A stretch of DNA of 64,000 nt from Vanilla planifolia (Eukaryota; Streptophyta; Magnoliopsida; Asparagales; Orchidaceae). The notes below the pieces were generated by a model. It was not told the DNA's origin. It saw nothing but the letters and a program-made list of their open reading frames with translations, and ran no database searches. Shown piece by piece: positions 36,181-49,288 of the stretch. The position numbers and the translations under genes are program-made. Position 1 is the stretch's first letter; the number at the start of each line of letters is the position of its first letter. The stretch lies in contig CM043869.1 in the NCBI GenBank assembly GCA_023846275.1, positions 19,909,501-19,973,500 on the forward strand. The letters are read 5' to 3'.

Positions 36181-38816
36181 ATGCTACTGTAAGGTGCAAT
36201 ATCTCAAATCGTACTACACAACCCATGCCTAATATATCTATTGGACAACGTATTGTACAATCATTTTCTATTAAGTAATCAAGGAATGGATTGTGTAGGT
36301 GTGGTTCAATCCTTGTATTTGCATGAAGTTAAGAAATCTCTGACAACTAATTATATTAGTCCAATTCACCTTTTGTAGTTTTACTATTTGTAACATATAT
36401 GCACAACACCATAATGTTGATTTTAATGAGCCAATAATAGGGTCATGCAAGTATAAAGCATGACAAACATAGCAATGCATTTGTGTATCAGTTTATAAAT
36501 ACATTGGTCTAATACTATCCATACTCATATATGTAAATATGGTTGGATGAGCAATTGGACAAGATGATCTCTTTATTTAATGGTACATAGCTTATTTTAT
36601 TCTTCGATTTTCATTATGTATTAAAATGATCGTTAATATCTACTCATGTGTCATATTGGTATGAGCATCTAGTTGCACTAATGTGATAATCTTAAATTAT
36701 CAAATGGACTTAAGCTCACAAACTTTTCAAATGCAATGGATTGTTTAGTAAACCATCATACTATATATTCATTTTATCAGACCAATAAAATTTTTATCAT
36801 TTTACCTTTTCACACATAGGCCAAAAAGCTTCCCAACTACAGCTGCTAGGGTCGTACTAGTACGATCTAAATAATTGTCTTGTATGATCATTACACTAAA
36901 AAATTGTAATGATCTCCAGCAATTTATACTTCTCAGGGAACTCATACGCATCCTTTTCTTTCCAATAGTCTTCCTTTTTCTTTTTTCGATCTTTTTTTTT
37001 CTAATTACAACATTTTTTTCCTTCCTTCTTCTTCATCAACTCTTCTCTTTCTCTCTTTGTGCTTTCGTGCTCTTTCTTCTCTCCTAAAGTTTTCCAAACA
37101 TATGCACTAAGTCCTTGGCATGGGAGAAGTTGAGAGGACTAATATGATTTTTTTTATTAATATTTTCTTCATAAATTCACAAAAACTTCAATTCATCTCT
37201 TAAAACTACAAACCTCATATCGGTAGATTCCTCATAATGATACCTTTGCAACAATTTACTCATATAAATTAGGATGTACGCTTTTTGGAACTTTTTTTAG
37301 ATTCTCACAATTAAATATATGTTTGAATTCTGGATTTGCATTTCTTACAATTTGTTTATTTTTAAGGGAATACAAGAGTTTTATTAGACAAGCTGTCACT
37401 AGGAACATACTTGAAAGAGATCTAAACCAGAGCTCACAAGTGTTTGGAATTAAGTTGAAAATCTCAATGCTATTTAAAGACTCATATTTGGAGCTCCACA
37501 ATAGTTTGCATTCTATGTAGTTAGTAGTGAAATTGATGTTCTTCCAAATAGAATTGAATAAGAATGTGCTGGTGATCGAGAAACCTCATTGAGAATAATG
37601 CATTAAACTTAATTTTCTTGAATTCAAATCATATTATTTATATGCATGGGTAACCATGAGAGAATGTCCTAATTAATGTTAATCTGAAAGGAGCAAATTT
37701 CTTCTTTATCTCATCTCCTTCAAACACCACTTCAAGTTCCTCTTTATACGAAGAAGCTAGTTTGATTTTGATCAAAGAATTGGTCTCTACCTCCTCTAGC
37801 ACCTCTATTGAAGATTAATTTGGAGAAGGCAACCGTCCTTGACTCATCATGTGAGCACCTTCTCAAGGCCAAGTGGCCTAAGAGCATATTACTAAAAAGC
37901 CAGCACAAAAAGAAGGGGAGAAATACTTGTCATAATACAAGCTTTTGCAATCCAAAATACTACTCAATGTTTTAATGTCGCCGAAGTTGCACCGTCAAAG
38001 TAACAAAGCCATCCTGTCATTGTTACCAAGGGGTTCATTTAATTTAGTCTTATGTGTGAACAAATTTGTGTTTTTCAAATAGTCAAAAAGCATACGGTTC
38101 ATCAATATACAGAGTAGTTTTTAATTTTTTTGGTCTTAAATTAACTTTTGCTCTATGAAAAAACTTGGCACAACTATAGAGATAATAGAGGTTTTTATGA
38201 CTATTTGTAAAGGTTAGTTTAAGAATAGAAAACATGTTTACACAAACTAAGGATATGGACATAGCTGTTATTTTTGTTTGAAGAAGTTGATAAAACAACA
38301 ACAAACTTTAATATGATGGATTTTGTGGGTTGTAAAAAACTTGTCAATATTTGATTACTTCTATTTCGAAAGAGTAATGTTGACCTAAAGCCCATTTCTT
38401 TTAGGTTTTAGATGAAGACAGCAATGCTTCCTACTATTAACAAACAAATCACTTAGGAACCTATATAGTTCAACGTATATCACTCTGAGGTTTTCCATGT
38501 TTTATCTCGCATTCTTAATCCCTTGAACAGTTAGTATGGTATGCTTTACAATGACAAATTGCAACCATGCTATTATTTCAAATCTAGCCAGTTACATAGG
38601 GACTTGTAGTGTAGTGGTCGGGCTTATTATGTTTGGCCCGAATTTAGTGAAAAGAACTTCAAAAATAATTTTGCAGCATTGACATATCATTTTTCTGTTT
38701 GCTTGTCCTTGTATTAATGTTATGCTTTTTACAAGAGATCCTTTAGTTGTTTAGATGAAATATTTGTCAAATATTAAGTGATTAATGTAGGTTATTTATC
38801 ATATTTTTTATGGAAG
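36181..38816. other. Rest of intron 9, no recognised gene
   Basis: Contains a perfect 12-bp palindrome (CGTACTAGTACG, 36853-36864) and, 22 bases on, a 9-bp inverted repeat GATCATTAC/GTAATGATC (36886-36913). A pyrimidine-rich stretch lies at 36945-37085. No coding signal. Part of it (about 36397-36870) is the single-copy version of a tandem pair in copy 2. Confidence 0.55.
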
Positions 38817-38897
38817 ATCCATGTAGATGAGACAAAAAGTAGTCTCTTATTTGCAAGCAGGGCTCTTCAAGTAAAAAATTGTGGCTATGTGAATGAG
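38817..38897 (+). pseudogene. Kinesin copy 1, exon 10
   Basis: 81 nt between TGGAAG and GTGTAC, open over 27 codons: IHVDETKSSLLFASRALQVK then NCGYVNE. This is the end of the motor domain, where KIN-7 reads H.DETKSSLQFASRA..V.NCA.VNE. It is the least damaged exon. Copy 2 has lost it through the deletion near 60635. Confidence 0.92.
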
Positions 38898-39055
38898 GTG
38901 TACTTCATCTACAAGTTATTCATCCTATAAAACAACTTTTAATCAAGCAGACTATAACTGTTTTGCTTCTTTCTCTTTATTTTCATTAATTGACTACTTT
39001 TAGATATTTTCATATCATTTTAACTTTTGAAACTATTTTTTCATTGAACAAAAAG

Positions 39056-39120
39056 ATTATGACTAATATTACAGCTTGAAGTGATAAAAATGGGAAATAG
39101 AGGAGCTTGGGGAAAAGTTG
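39056..39120 (+). pseudogene. Kinesin copy 1, exon 11 (neck)
   Basis: Starts IMTNITA after AAAAAG, then after a frame change reads SLK, two stops, then KWEIEELGEKL. KIN-7 proteins have ILTDAALLKRQKKEIEEL just after the motor, the start of the neck coiled coil. The donor after AAGTTG is not recognisable. Confidence 0.7.
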
Positions 39121-39358
39121 TTAGTGCTTCTTTTTTACTTCAATGACTTCTGTCCTCTTTGTTTAACCAGCCACCAAAAGAGTAATCTTTTTATGGATAT
39201 ATGTTGTAGAGCTCTCACTCTAAACATCTTGAAGATGAAATTCTTAATCTGTACAATAATTTGTTATTGGTCTAGCGTATGGCTCTACAGTTTATTTTTC
39301 AATTTGACATTTGCTAAGACACTATTCTTCATGATTGTATTCATTTTTTTTGTTACAG

Positions 39359-39516
39359 AGTGAGCTTTTGAAGGAGGGATAGCTTTTTCATTGGAGGAGG
39401 AAAATAAAGCAAGAGCTTGTTGAGAGATAAGGTTATTGGAGCAAGAAAGGAAGATCTAGAATCTTAACTCACTGATATTATGTTCAGAAAGGGATGAAAA
39501 AAGTTATTCGTTTAAG
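39359..39516 (+). pseudogene. Kinesin copy 1, exon 12
   Basis: Between TTACAG and GTTTGT. In one frame: AFEGGIAFSLEEENKARAC, EIRLLEQERKI, and NLNSLILCSERDEKSYSFK, with stops at 39361, 39421 and 39457. KIN-7 members have LELEEEK.AQAERE.RLQEQEKKIENLSSLVL followed by SERDE at this place, an unmistakable match. It encodes the first coiled coil after the neck. Confidence 0.88.
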
Positions 39517-40923
39517 GTTTGTGCTTTTTTCCTTTGGTTGATTGGCAACCTAATTCTTTTTTTTTTCATTATTTATGTGATGGTTATACGGACTTTTTGT
39601 TGCTAGTTGCTAATTGCCTTTTATTTGTAAACTTGCTTATGGTTAGCCTACAAAAACATTTCAGGCTAGAGCATCAAATTTTCCCTAACTATTGATTTGC
39701 CTTCTGGTGTCCTATCATGGCTAAAGGAAGTCATAGTATATTATCTATTTCTAAAAAGAGACAATGGCTTTTATTAGGTTATTTGTATGGCTTATTGATT
39801 TCAATTCTGAATATTGCTAAAATTTAGGTTTCATGTTCACTTCTTTAAACCTAATAAATACTTGTATTTTATTCTTTATGGTATATGGAACATCTAATGA
39901 TTAAATTAATTAGTCATTAACATATTTGAGACTACATGGGATGGCATTGGATTGGCTTTAATCTACTAGATTAGCAGTTGTGCTTGAAAGATCTGGTAAT
40001 AGCCTTGTCACATGTGCAACATGAAATGTTTTGTAGTTCTTCATGGTGGTGGTCATAATAAGATTGGCCTTCCAGTTATGACACTGGCTTTATTATGGAT
40101 TCCTAACATGACTTGCAAAGAAAAAGTTTATGAAGTTAGGCAAAGAAGTGACTTGTACTTTATTTGCTCGAAGTATGCTATGTTTAATGTCTTTGTCCAA
40201 AATATTTGATGTTATTGCCTCTTAAAAATGTTTCCAAATTTCTAATGAGTTGTAGCTCTTTTGGAATTGACCCTTTCTTGCTAATAAGAGGTCTAAGATT
40301 CAATGTGGGCATAAGTTTTATTTTTCTTTAAAACAAATTATTTCAAAACTTTTTATGGTTATAAATACATTATTTACCATGGAGTTGAAGAATTTTTTTT
40401 AGTATATAATTTCATAAAGTAAAGGAGAATGAAAGTTTTTCCAAAATGAAGCTCTATCATTTTGTCGTTGGGTTTGTTCAGCCAACATCTTAAGATTAGT
40501 CAACGCTGTCTTTAATAGTTTTGGAATAGTTTATGGCCCTCATTAGCTTTGTTTTGCTTGTAATCCTCCTCATCAATCCCACTCTTTAGTTATGAGAATA
40601 TTACATTGTTAACATTTTTTATCTCAAAAGGTTCACCTCTTTTTCCTTGTAATTGTTTGAGTTCTTTGCATTGTAAGTTATTGTTGTGTTATTCGTTATG
40701 TATATACATTTTAATTTTAATTTATTTATTTATCTTTTTGTTTAATCCTCTAATCATGCAATATACTTCTTTATTATCTACAATTTCTAAGCTTGTCATG
40801 CACCTTTGGCTTCATATTTTGACATTTTTCATTTCCTCTTATTATTTTGCATTGTTATGTTTTATTTTTAAAGACATTTTATTATTATTATTATTATTAT
40901 TAATTAATGCTTTTTTGGTTCAG
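39517..40923. other. Intron 12 of kinesin copy 1
   Basis: No recognised content. A hydrophobic open frame at 40606-40944 is low-complexity AT/T-rich intron sequence read through into exon 13. An ATT run lies at 40879-40902. Confidence 0.55.
40879..40902. repeat. (ATT)n microsatellite
   Basis: About eight ATT units. A shorter run of the same unit lies at the matching place in copy 2 (about 61531-61546). Confidence 0.8.
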
Positions 40924-40980
40924 GCAAGGGGGCAGGTGACCTAGTGTTTAGGGCCTTTCCAAAAGAGAATGACTGATGAG
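40924..40980 (+). pseudogene. Kinesin copy 1, exon 13
   Basis: 57 nt between TGGTTCAG and GTAATT: ARGQVT, TAG, CLGPFQKRMTDE. KIN-7 proteins have a short TWCPG..S motif after the first coiled coil; the stop (40942-40944) replaces its Trp. Copy 2 at 61565-61621 still has Trp at this codon. Confidence 0.78.
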
Positions 40981-41690
40981 GTAATTCATGTTGATGCATC
41001 CATTACAATTATTTTAGCCTTCGTTAATGTTGTCTTCTTTATGATTTATTTATTATAGATTATAATATTTCTAATGTTATGCAATTAATCCTATTAATTC
41101 TTTGACATTCATTCATTACCTCTTCATTGTAAGAAAAAGATATGCCTTGCACTTTTCATATAAGAACATGAGAATATAAGAGGGATTTCTTTGAATATCA
41201 ATTTGTGCTTCCATGTAAAGTATGATACGTTTATTTGAAATAACTAATCCATTGTAGCTAATTAGGTTCTTTATTATTATGTACTTGACAAGCAAAGTGT
41301 GTGCTGAGTTTTTTAGGCCGCTTTTAATTTCGCATGTGGTGCCATATCTTGAAATAGTATGACCAAAAAACATATGGTGTGCCATAACTTTAGATAGTAT
41401 TGAGATTTCACTATTATCAAAATTTGGGTCGCTTTTAATTTATTTTTTGAAAAGTTAAATTATCAATCACAAATTAGCATAACATATGGTATGTCGAATC
41501 GTGTCATGCTGTGCCAGATTGAATGCATCTGAATAATAACGAATCGGGTTAGACCTACGCCCACTGGGCAACAACCTAATTAACTAGAAGTTCATCATTC
41601 ATCACTACGAATTGGCTACGGATGAGCAGGAAAGGTCACTAAAATTTTTTTCTTCTCTCTTTATGTTATTATGATGACTGATAGAGATGA

Positions 41691-41813
41691 TCTACATGTT
41701 ATGCGTGGACGTCCACTTTCGACTGAAGTGTCTCAAATGAGCCCTTAGAGGATCTCGGAGAATTCCATCTTCCTTGTTAATCGATCAGCCGTGTTTGAAT
41801 TTGGTAAGTCCCC
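41691..41813 (+). pseudogene. Kinesin copy 2, exon 1
   Basis: The start codon is ATA (copy 1 has ATG). After a frame change it reads RPLSTEVSQMSP, stop, RISENSIFLVNRSAVFEF, then an intact GGTAAGT donor. The match to the KIN-7 N-terminus (VRVRP..., RI.....S) is a little clearer than in copy 1. Confidence 0.72.
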
Positions 41814-44800
41814 ACCATCACCTCCACTCATCCAAATATATTGTTGTTCTAATGATCATGGAGATGTAAACCTCTCTATTTAACCTCAAACAGGGTTTTT
41901 GAGGAAGACTGCAAGACGGTTGAAATTTTGACGCTCGGGCGAAAGATATTTTCGCCTCTGTTGTTCTTGGATTTAATGGTATTTCAACATTGGTTTTCCT
42001 TGTGTATGATTTCATTATAATTTAATCAGGAATTCTTAAGGAAGTTGACATATTGATATTGTGGATACCTAGATGCCTGATTGCAGCACCAGAGTAATTT
42101 TTTTGTACCCTATGATTTTGTTTAAAGTTGAGTATGGGAAATATGGGCACAAACACCAACTTAAGCATTTTGAAATGCTACCTCAATTTTTTTACTTTAA
42201 AATTGATCCATATTTTTTGAAAGCCTAGTGCTTTTTTTCCTTTTTTTTCAAAGATTTGAATTTTTTTACCATAAATGTAGACCAAGGTAAATGGCAATGA
42301 CCTACAATTCATGGATTTGAAAGGACAATGTCTGTATTATTTTTTCATTTTCCATAAAAAAAGCTATTTTTCTGATTTTTTTGGGTAATATGAATCAATG
42401 TATCACATTTTTAAGGCATGGAAGGCAATCAAAGCATAGGTTAAAATAGGGGAACAACCAACAGCTAGGGCACATCGAGCTTTAGGTTGATGTAAGGCTT
42501 TATAAGTCATTGCCATATCCAAGGTTTGGAAGACACTACATCTTGATAACTTAGGCATAATGAATGGAGATTTAATCTTTATCTATAGGACTTATGTTTA
42601 AGAACAAGATTAAATCATTTGATTTTACATTATAATAAGAATTGTTATTTATATAGACAAAATAAATTGATAAATTGATAATAGAATTTTATTTAATTTC
42701 ATTTACTCAAAAGGAAAGTATACATATTTTTAATATAATAATTAAATAATAATATATTATTGATTTTCTAAATCTAAATGATAACAACACAATCAATAAA
42801 ATTAAACTTTTAAATATTCATCCCAATAGATGGTCTAGTGTTGGAGGCATTTGATGATTTCTTCTTATTACTGAGATAGTTTTAAAAGTTAATATATGAA
42901 ATAACATCTAAGTTTACAAAGCAAACTAATTTGTGAAATCGCTTGATAAAGCATAAGCAATAAAGATTGGGGTGTAGATATGCTTAAGGGAATGTCAATG
43001 GTTTATGGAATGCATAATAACAATTTCTACATGAATATGCTCTCGTTGCTCATAAGAAGTGAAATGAATCATACTACTAGTATATAAAGTCTATCTTGCA
43101 TGATGTTCATAAATGAAAAAATAAGACATGCATCAATGCTTGAATGTTACTTTTAATTACTTAAATGTTTTAGACATGTCAACTGAACTAATGCCAAAAA
43201 CATAAATACCCACATAAGTTATGAATATCAACTATATGTATAACCAAATTTCAACTTATCAAATCGCTTGTTTGAATTTCAACTATACGTATGATACAAA
43301 AAAAAGAGTTAGTATGAATCAATATTCTAATATATCTACACAATACATATACATATATATAAGTAATCACGTACATCACAATTTACTTATCATAACTCAT
43401 ATATAATATATTCGCTTTGTGGATATATTGTTGTCACCTTAAAATAAGAGGAACATTATAGCCAACCTAAACTGAAAGTGAGGTATCACTAACTTGGAGT
43501 GATAGAGCTATCTCTCTGAGAGCTTGTTGACCTAGTTAGCCAATCATATAATGAAATTGTTGGCACTAATTGTCACATTCAACATTCAATTACAATTATA
43601 TATAATCAATCGTAGAGTTATTAACAATGATGTAATAATATTATGCAACATGATCTTTAGAGGAATATGTATTGTAGGTATCACATGAGCAGCCATTATT
43701 TATGAAAAAGTATTATGTTCAATAATAAATATGCTTAGATTCAGATGAATAAAATTAACATATAAATAACCAACTTTTTATGACATGTTATGTGTTTTCT
43801 TATTGAGATCATGCAACAATTTCAAGAAATGAACTAGCTATAAGTACATATAACTTTTATTATTTAATGAAAATGAATTACATATAAAAATTGATTTCAC
43901 TTAAACTAAGAAATCAATGTAAGTTCCTCAAGTGTAAGGATGCATTCTTCTAATTATTCGGTGTCACTTATTGCAAAATATACGTGTTGGGTTCGAACTT
44001 CTTTTAGGTGTGCAATGCTACTTCAACTAGTGGTGATTTGTACTATTGAAAAGTGATGTCTAAACCAAACATATGTTGCACACATTTAAATAATATTAAA
44101 TTTAATGATTCAATTTATTGTTTTGGTTTTTGTGATTTATTCATTGATTTTAAACAAAGAAACTTATTCATGATTTGCTCCTTCATTCCTCCACAACAAT
44201 CGTATCATGCCTATATTAGCCATTCCTAGAATTGGCTCTATATTTGTTCATTGGTCTTTCATTGCATTTTGAAGATTTTGTGTCATTTGTGTGAATGTTC
44301 CATGTTCTCTATTTGAGAACAAATAAAAGGCTAAATCACAGTGGCATCGTTATGTGTCATATCTTCATAATATGAGAAAAATCCATGACTTTGATAGCAA
44401 GCTGGAAATGAAGGCCAAGTAATTTGACTTTACATTATTAAAATAAAAGAGATATATGTTAGAGAAGAATTTGGAAGTCAGAGCAAACAAGTCTTATTTA
44501 ATTAAATAATATACACATCATTACACTAAATTTGATAATAAGCACTTTTAATGTAAAATATAATGTTGTTCCTAGACAAAAATGTTAAGATGACTACATA
44601 AGTAATTAAGATAATACAATTAAACACCTGAATATAACAATTTCAAAAGATAGTTTATTACTAATACTCTAATGACAATTTACTAATCAAGTAAATTGTG
44701 TCTAAAAACAATTAAAGGAATGTTTGAGGTTCTAACCAATTAGTAGATGGAACTTCATGTCACAACATGCATGACAAGGTGTTGGAGAATGAATGATTTA

Positions 44801-47039
44801 CCATATGCAATTGAAAAAGATTAAAAACGAAAAGTATGGAATATTCTATCATGTATGTTATTCATGAACAACGAAAGTAAAGATGTAAATCAAATCTTAA
44901 TGCTATTTAAAATTATTTATTTTTATTAATCATGTTACTCAACTTAATTTAATATAACATAAATGTTCGCAAAATTTATGTACATCAATATTATCAAATA
45001 CACAATTCTCAAATTTACCAAATAATATATGTAAATAAATAATTATAATGTAGCAATTTGGCATTATGATCCACTATATTCATGCAAAGAATAATATATG
45101 TACATTAATATATGGATCATACATCCTACCATCCAATCACAATAGCTCATAGGTAATATAATTATAATGTCGGTTTGGCTTAGAAGGATGTTAACCACTA
45201 TCCTGAAAAAGAAGACTCACGACTTCTTAGGCTTCTTGATTGGATTAACCAACATTTATACAACATAAGGATATCATTAACCATTATGTCGCACATACAA
45301 TTACGGCCATGTGATTAGTGGTTAAGTTATTTTAAATGCTATGATATTACTATGCATCATGAGCTTCATATAAATCATTAATATTGTAAATAAATAATTG
45401 TAATTTCAAATGCATTGAATATGGACAACAAGTCATATGTGAATAAAGTAAGAACATAAATAACCAATATGTCACTCCATATCATTTACTATCCTTGCAG
45501 AACATACACCAATCACAAGTATACGTATCACATAGCAATTTACATCTAAATTTTCTTTATACAAAAGATAAATGATTACAACCAAACAAGGCCTTACATG
45601 AATTTTAATATTTTTTAGAATGTATATGTTAAACTTTATTTATCATGTGTCATTGAATTAAGGAGAATGTTTACAAAAAAAGTCATAGTTTTTATCTAAT
45701 AGGTAAAACTCGCATATTGCAAAATATGCTATCCTAAATAACACTTTCATTTGCAAAGCAATTTGCACAAATTTTGTTGTGAACTACATATGTGTGACAT
45801 CTAGTTAACAACATATTTACTTGCATGGATAACACTAATAGTAATTTGGTACCAATTGTTAAATTAATTATTGTACCTAAATAAATAAGAAATTTAATAA
45901 ACAATCATGAAGAGATGATTGTTAATTGTTTTGAGAATTAGAGATCAAAGAAAGAACAAGCATGTGATCAAGATGTTTTATGTGCAGACCTTGGATTTAG
46001 GAAAAAATATGGCTATCGGATAGTAAGAGGACAATTTATTTTGTAATTCTTACAAATAAAAGAGGATGTGTAGCGGTTACAAGAAAAGTTATAACCTTAA
46101 ACGTAGGAGAATGGTAGTCATTATGTAGCAGAGAAGATGAGCTCTATTATTATTAATGTCAGGGCTGGTGTAGTTGATGGCATATAGAACCTATTTATTG
46201 TTCATGTATATAATTTATGCATGTTTGAATTAAGTTGTATGCTTTTAATGTCTTTAACAATTCATGTAATTATATAATAATTGACTAAAACATAAAGATT
46301 CAAAAACTATGGAAATCTTGTTTCATGTGTTGTACATGAATTGTTAATTATAGTATGTTGTTGCTTAATGTACGGTATGTCACCCCTAAACATATGGTGT
46401 ATAGAGTGTATAAGGACTAGATAAAAAGTTATAAGTAATATGTAAAGGTTATAAAGACAAAACAAAGAATTATGTACAATACAAGAATGTTTATATACGA
46501 TACATCGAGCTTATAATGGTCAAATAGAGAATTGCATACAATACGTGAATTATTATGTATGATAGGTTGATTCGACGCACAATACAAGGAGAATAGGAAT
46601 TGCAAATAGTAGAAAGCAACGCCTTATATGTCCATACAATATGTCGAAGTGATTTATTGTGCTTTAACCTGATGTATGTTTTCTGAAAGAATTAAAAAAT
46701 TTTTGTGAAATTTTGGGTAATAAATTGATTGTGGAGAAACAAAGTTTTAAAAGAATTATTATGCAAACATATTTATGATTTAATTTTTACATTAATTGGG
46801 AAAGTTTTTTGAGAATTAAATACATGATGAATTGAATTTTAAGTTTTGGGATTTACTTTTTATAAATATGAATTGAAATTTTGTTAAATTTATTTTAGAA
46901 TAAGTTGAACTTTTAGTAAGTGCGGCATGGCGTTCAGAAGTCAAAAGAAGTGTGAAGAAGAAGAAATCCATTCTAATAACAAAATGCCCATAATAGCTCA
47001 AGGAAAAGGACATTAATTGAAGGGAGAGTATATCAGGGA
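41814..47039. other. Intron 1 of kinesin copy 2, left part
   Basis: Follows 18437-23560 of copy 1 with many small differences and no recognisable coding content. An extra, near-duplicate piece around AACTATA.GTAT lies at 43229-43292. Nothing else stands out. Confidence 0.55.
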
Positions 47040-47510
47040 TATAGTTTAGGAGGGCTTTTATGCAAGCTAAAAAAGAGAAGAATGTGAGAATGAATGAAGC
47101 AAATTGTCTCATGGAGCAATTATTAAGCTTACGTTCACCACACCATGTGGGCACTATGAATACTTTCCAAGTAGATGGTTGCTTAGATAAGATTGAAATG
47201 TTGTTTAATACTATGGCATGTATGGACCACAAGAGAGTTCTTTTAGTGGTATTAATATTAAATAGTGTTACTAGGCAGTAGTGATAAGGCAATGTGGAAT
47301 CTAATTTGGAGGTAGAGCACATTTTAAAATATCTCGAAGAGACTTTTATCAAGGTTTTTTTGGAATTTTATATCCTAGAATTGGCTTTAGAAAATATGAG
47401 AGATGGGACTATTAATGTATGCATTGGAATTCTTGGCTATGGAGAAAGTGATGTAAATTATTTTGGAAGGGTCTATGAGAGAATTAATTGTTTATTTTAT
47501 TTTTCTTAAT
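47040..47510 (+). mobile_element. Ty3-type gag fossil, copy 2
   Basis: The plus strand shows the retrotransposon gag domain more clearly than its partner at 23.56 kb. Visible pieces include DKIEMLFNTMACMDHKRVLL, a LNSV-type segment, EHILKYLEETF and a LALE..RDGT-like part. These match the central capsid-like region of plant Ty3 gag. It is broken in a few places, and neither LTRs nor pol could be delimited. It predates the duplication. Confidence 0.68.
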
Positions 47511-49232
47511 TAACTATTGTATAAATATGCTAAGAGTTTTTTTATGACTTTTTAAGTTAGCACAATATTTTTAGCATGCATGGCATGACTTACCACTAAT
47601 TTGAATTATATTAGGAGAAAAATAGAAAAGGATTTTTTATTTAATTAAATATGATAAAATTTTAAGGGTATCAAAAAGAGATTATTAAAAGTCAAACAAA
47701 GATTTGTTTTAAGAGTAATGCTCTTATATTAAAAGAAGAATTCAATTTGTCACTAAATGGTCTTATAACATTTTGAAATATTGTGCAGTAGCGGAATCTA
47801 ATAATAGAACCAATAATGTGTTATATCTCACTCTTGGATATCGTTTAGAGGTGACACCTAATTTTAAAAGGCTATCTAGCATTTGTTTTGAGGATTAAAC
47901 AATAATTGTTATTAGATAGGAAAGGGAAAAGGGTTGAATAAAGGAAAATATTGAATTAAATGGGGCTCACATTCTAATTGAATTTAAAATAAGGGTCAAA
48001 ATAATTACAAAGCAAATTTAAAAGGATATAATGTAAAGTAAGGAAACATTGCATTTCTATATTAGTCCCATTTTAGATAACTTACAATTGATATAATACA
48101 TTTATTATTGGGATCTAACATACGTCATATACCAATCTTGTAGTGCGTTGTGTTTTTCTTAGATATTTCTTTTGTTGAGATCGTGATTTTTGGCTTAGCA
48201 TGTTTTGGCTAAAATATTTTACAAAATGAAGACATATCACAAGAAGATTGTTGGCTCATTGTTTGCTCCTATGGTAACCATTCAACAGTTGCAAGTATAT
48301 TTGAACATGTTCAAGGAAAGAGATTATAATAAAACATGCCCTATTGAAGATTTTAAGATGTAATAAACATAAATAGCTTATAAAAATTTATCTAGAATAT
48401 ATGAATAAACTAATGAGAGTCTTTAATAATGAGAGGTATACTTATCACAAGAATATAAGGGAGCAATGAGGTCGACATTAGCTTTATAGTTTCTTACATT
48501 TGCTTATATGGTTATGTTCGAATTTGATTGATATTTGATAGAATATTATTTTAATTTAGCTGTATGAAAAATTTAAATTATGTGAATCATGTCTTTGTCA
48601 AAGAGATTTAAATTATTATTTTTTTGAGCAATCATCTTGGTATTAAAAATGATGAAAAGTTTTTCAAAATAAAAAATGTTTTTTCTTAATAAAGATATTT
48701 TATTTCTCAAAAAAAAAGGATTAAAATTTTTTATAGTCATAAAGGGGCACGGTACTACTTATTTGATGCTCAAAATGTCATGAGCGTGCAAGCAAAGTTT
48801 CTATACAAAAACATGCAAAAACAATTTATGAATTTATCAACCAATTGGAAATGAGTATCTTTTCATCTTAAGATAAAAGTAGGTTTCTTAAGTCTAGCAG
48901 CTTTAAGTATCACACCATGTATAGGTTGAGTGGTCAATTTAGCATAAACGATGCATAAAATTAATGCAAAATGTTTGCTTATAATATAAAGTTCTATTCT
49001 TTCACTAATTGTGACAACCCATTTTTTCACAATATGTCATCACGGTTAGTAAAATTGTTGTCTTTCTTAGTTATGCAACCTGAAAACAACATCTTGATCA
49101 CCAAAAATTGCTAAGTACTTAGGCTAAGTTGATTAAGATTATCATACAACATTGTGCTAGCATTGTCAATTATAGTGGGTTTGAAGCGAAACATCTTGTT
49201 TAGAAGATCTTGTTTTTTAACACAAAATAGTG

Positions 49233-49288
49233 TAGCAAGTTTACCCATTGAAAGTGTAAATAGCAAGTTTACCCATTGAAAGTGTAAA
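49233..49288. repeat. Perfect 28-bp tandem duplication
   Basis: Two exact copies of a 28-bp unit beginning TAGCAAGTTTACCC. The matching place in copy 1 (about 25789-25815) has one unit, so this is a recent event limited to copy 2. Confidence 0.92.

Larger units (their letters stand above)
18314..40980 (+). pseudogene. KIN-7: Kinesin-7 (CENP-E-like) pseudogene, copy 1
   Basis: Kinesin motors move along microtubules using ATP; the plant CENP-E-like KIN-7 group acts in dividing cells. Thirteen exon relics lie in the right order: 18314-18436, 30045-30134, 30395-30527, 30895-30997, 31090-31175, 31259-31326, 31403-31476, 31596-31741, 31817-31918, 38817-38897, 39056-39120, 39359-39516 and 40924-40980. 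Recognisable blocks include VFAYG.TSSGK (P-loop), EIYNEEINDLLAP, HIGETNMN..SS.SH (switch I), NLVD.AGS (switch II), [22 protein letters not shown] and LCSERDE. It is dead: frameshifts in exons 1, 3, 5, 9 and 11, stops in exons 3, 9, 11, 12 and 13, and lost splice sites. Intron 1 (11.6 kb) holds a gag fossil and intron 9 (6.9 kb) a LINE. The 3' coiled-coil exons are missing because copy 2 starts 550 bp later. The exact member (KIN-7N or KIN-7O type) is uncertain. Confidence 0.87.
18164..41400. repeat. Tandem segmental duplication, copy 1
   Basis: From GAATCGGGTTAGACCTA at 18174 onward this block lines up with 41531 onward through the kinesin first exon, a long AT-rich intron, the gag fossil, kinesin exons 8-9, the LINE, and exon 13. 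The match fades near 41380 (GGTGCCATATCTTGAAATAGT, compared with about 61985). It holds about 3.6 kb (roughly 27890-31480) and a 1.3-kb piece (about 38660-39992) that copy 2 lacks. By eye identity is in the high 80s percent in several sampled stretches. Confidence 0.9.

Noticed and set aside
40606-40944. 112-codon hydrophobic frame
   Set aside because: Low-complexity Leu/Ile/Phe sequence from T-rich intron DNA, running into kinesin exon 13 by chance and ending at that exon's stop.
41818-42015. 65-codon minus-strand frame in copy 2 near kinesin exon 1
   Set aside because: It opposes the start of intron 1 next to the plus-strand first exon and is not kept in copy 1.
46816-47352. Longest open frame of the window (178 codons, minus strand)
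   Set aside because: It lies antisense to the Ty3-type gag fossil and has no motif of its own; the match in copy 1 on the same strand is much shorter. Best read as a shadow frame.
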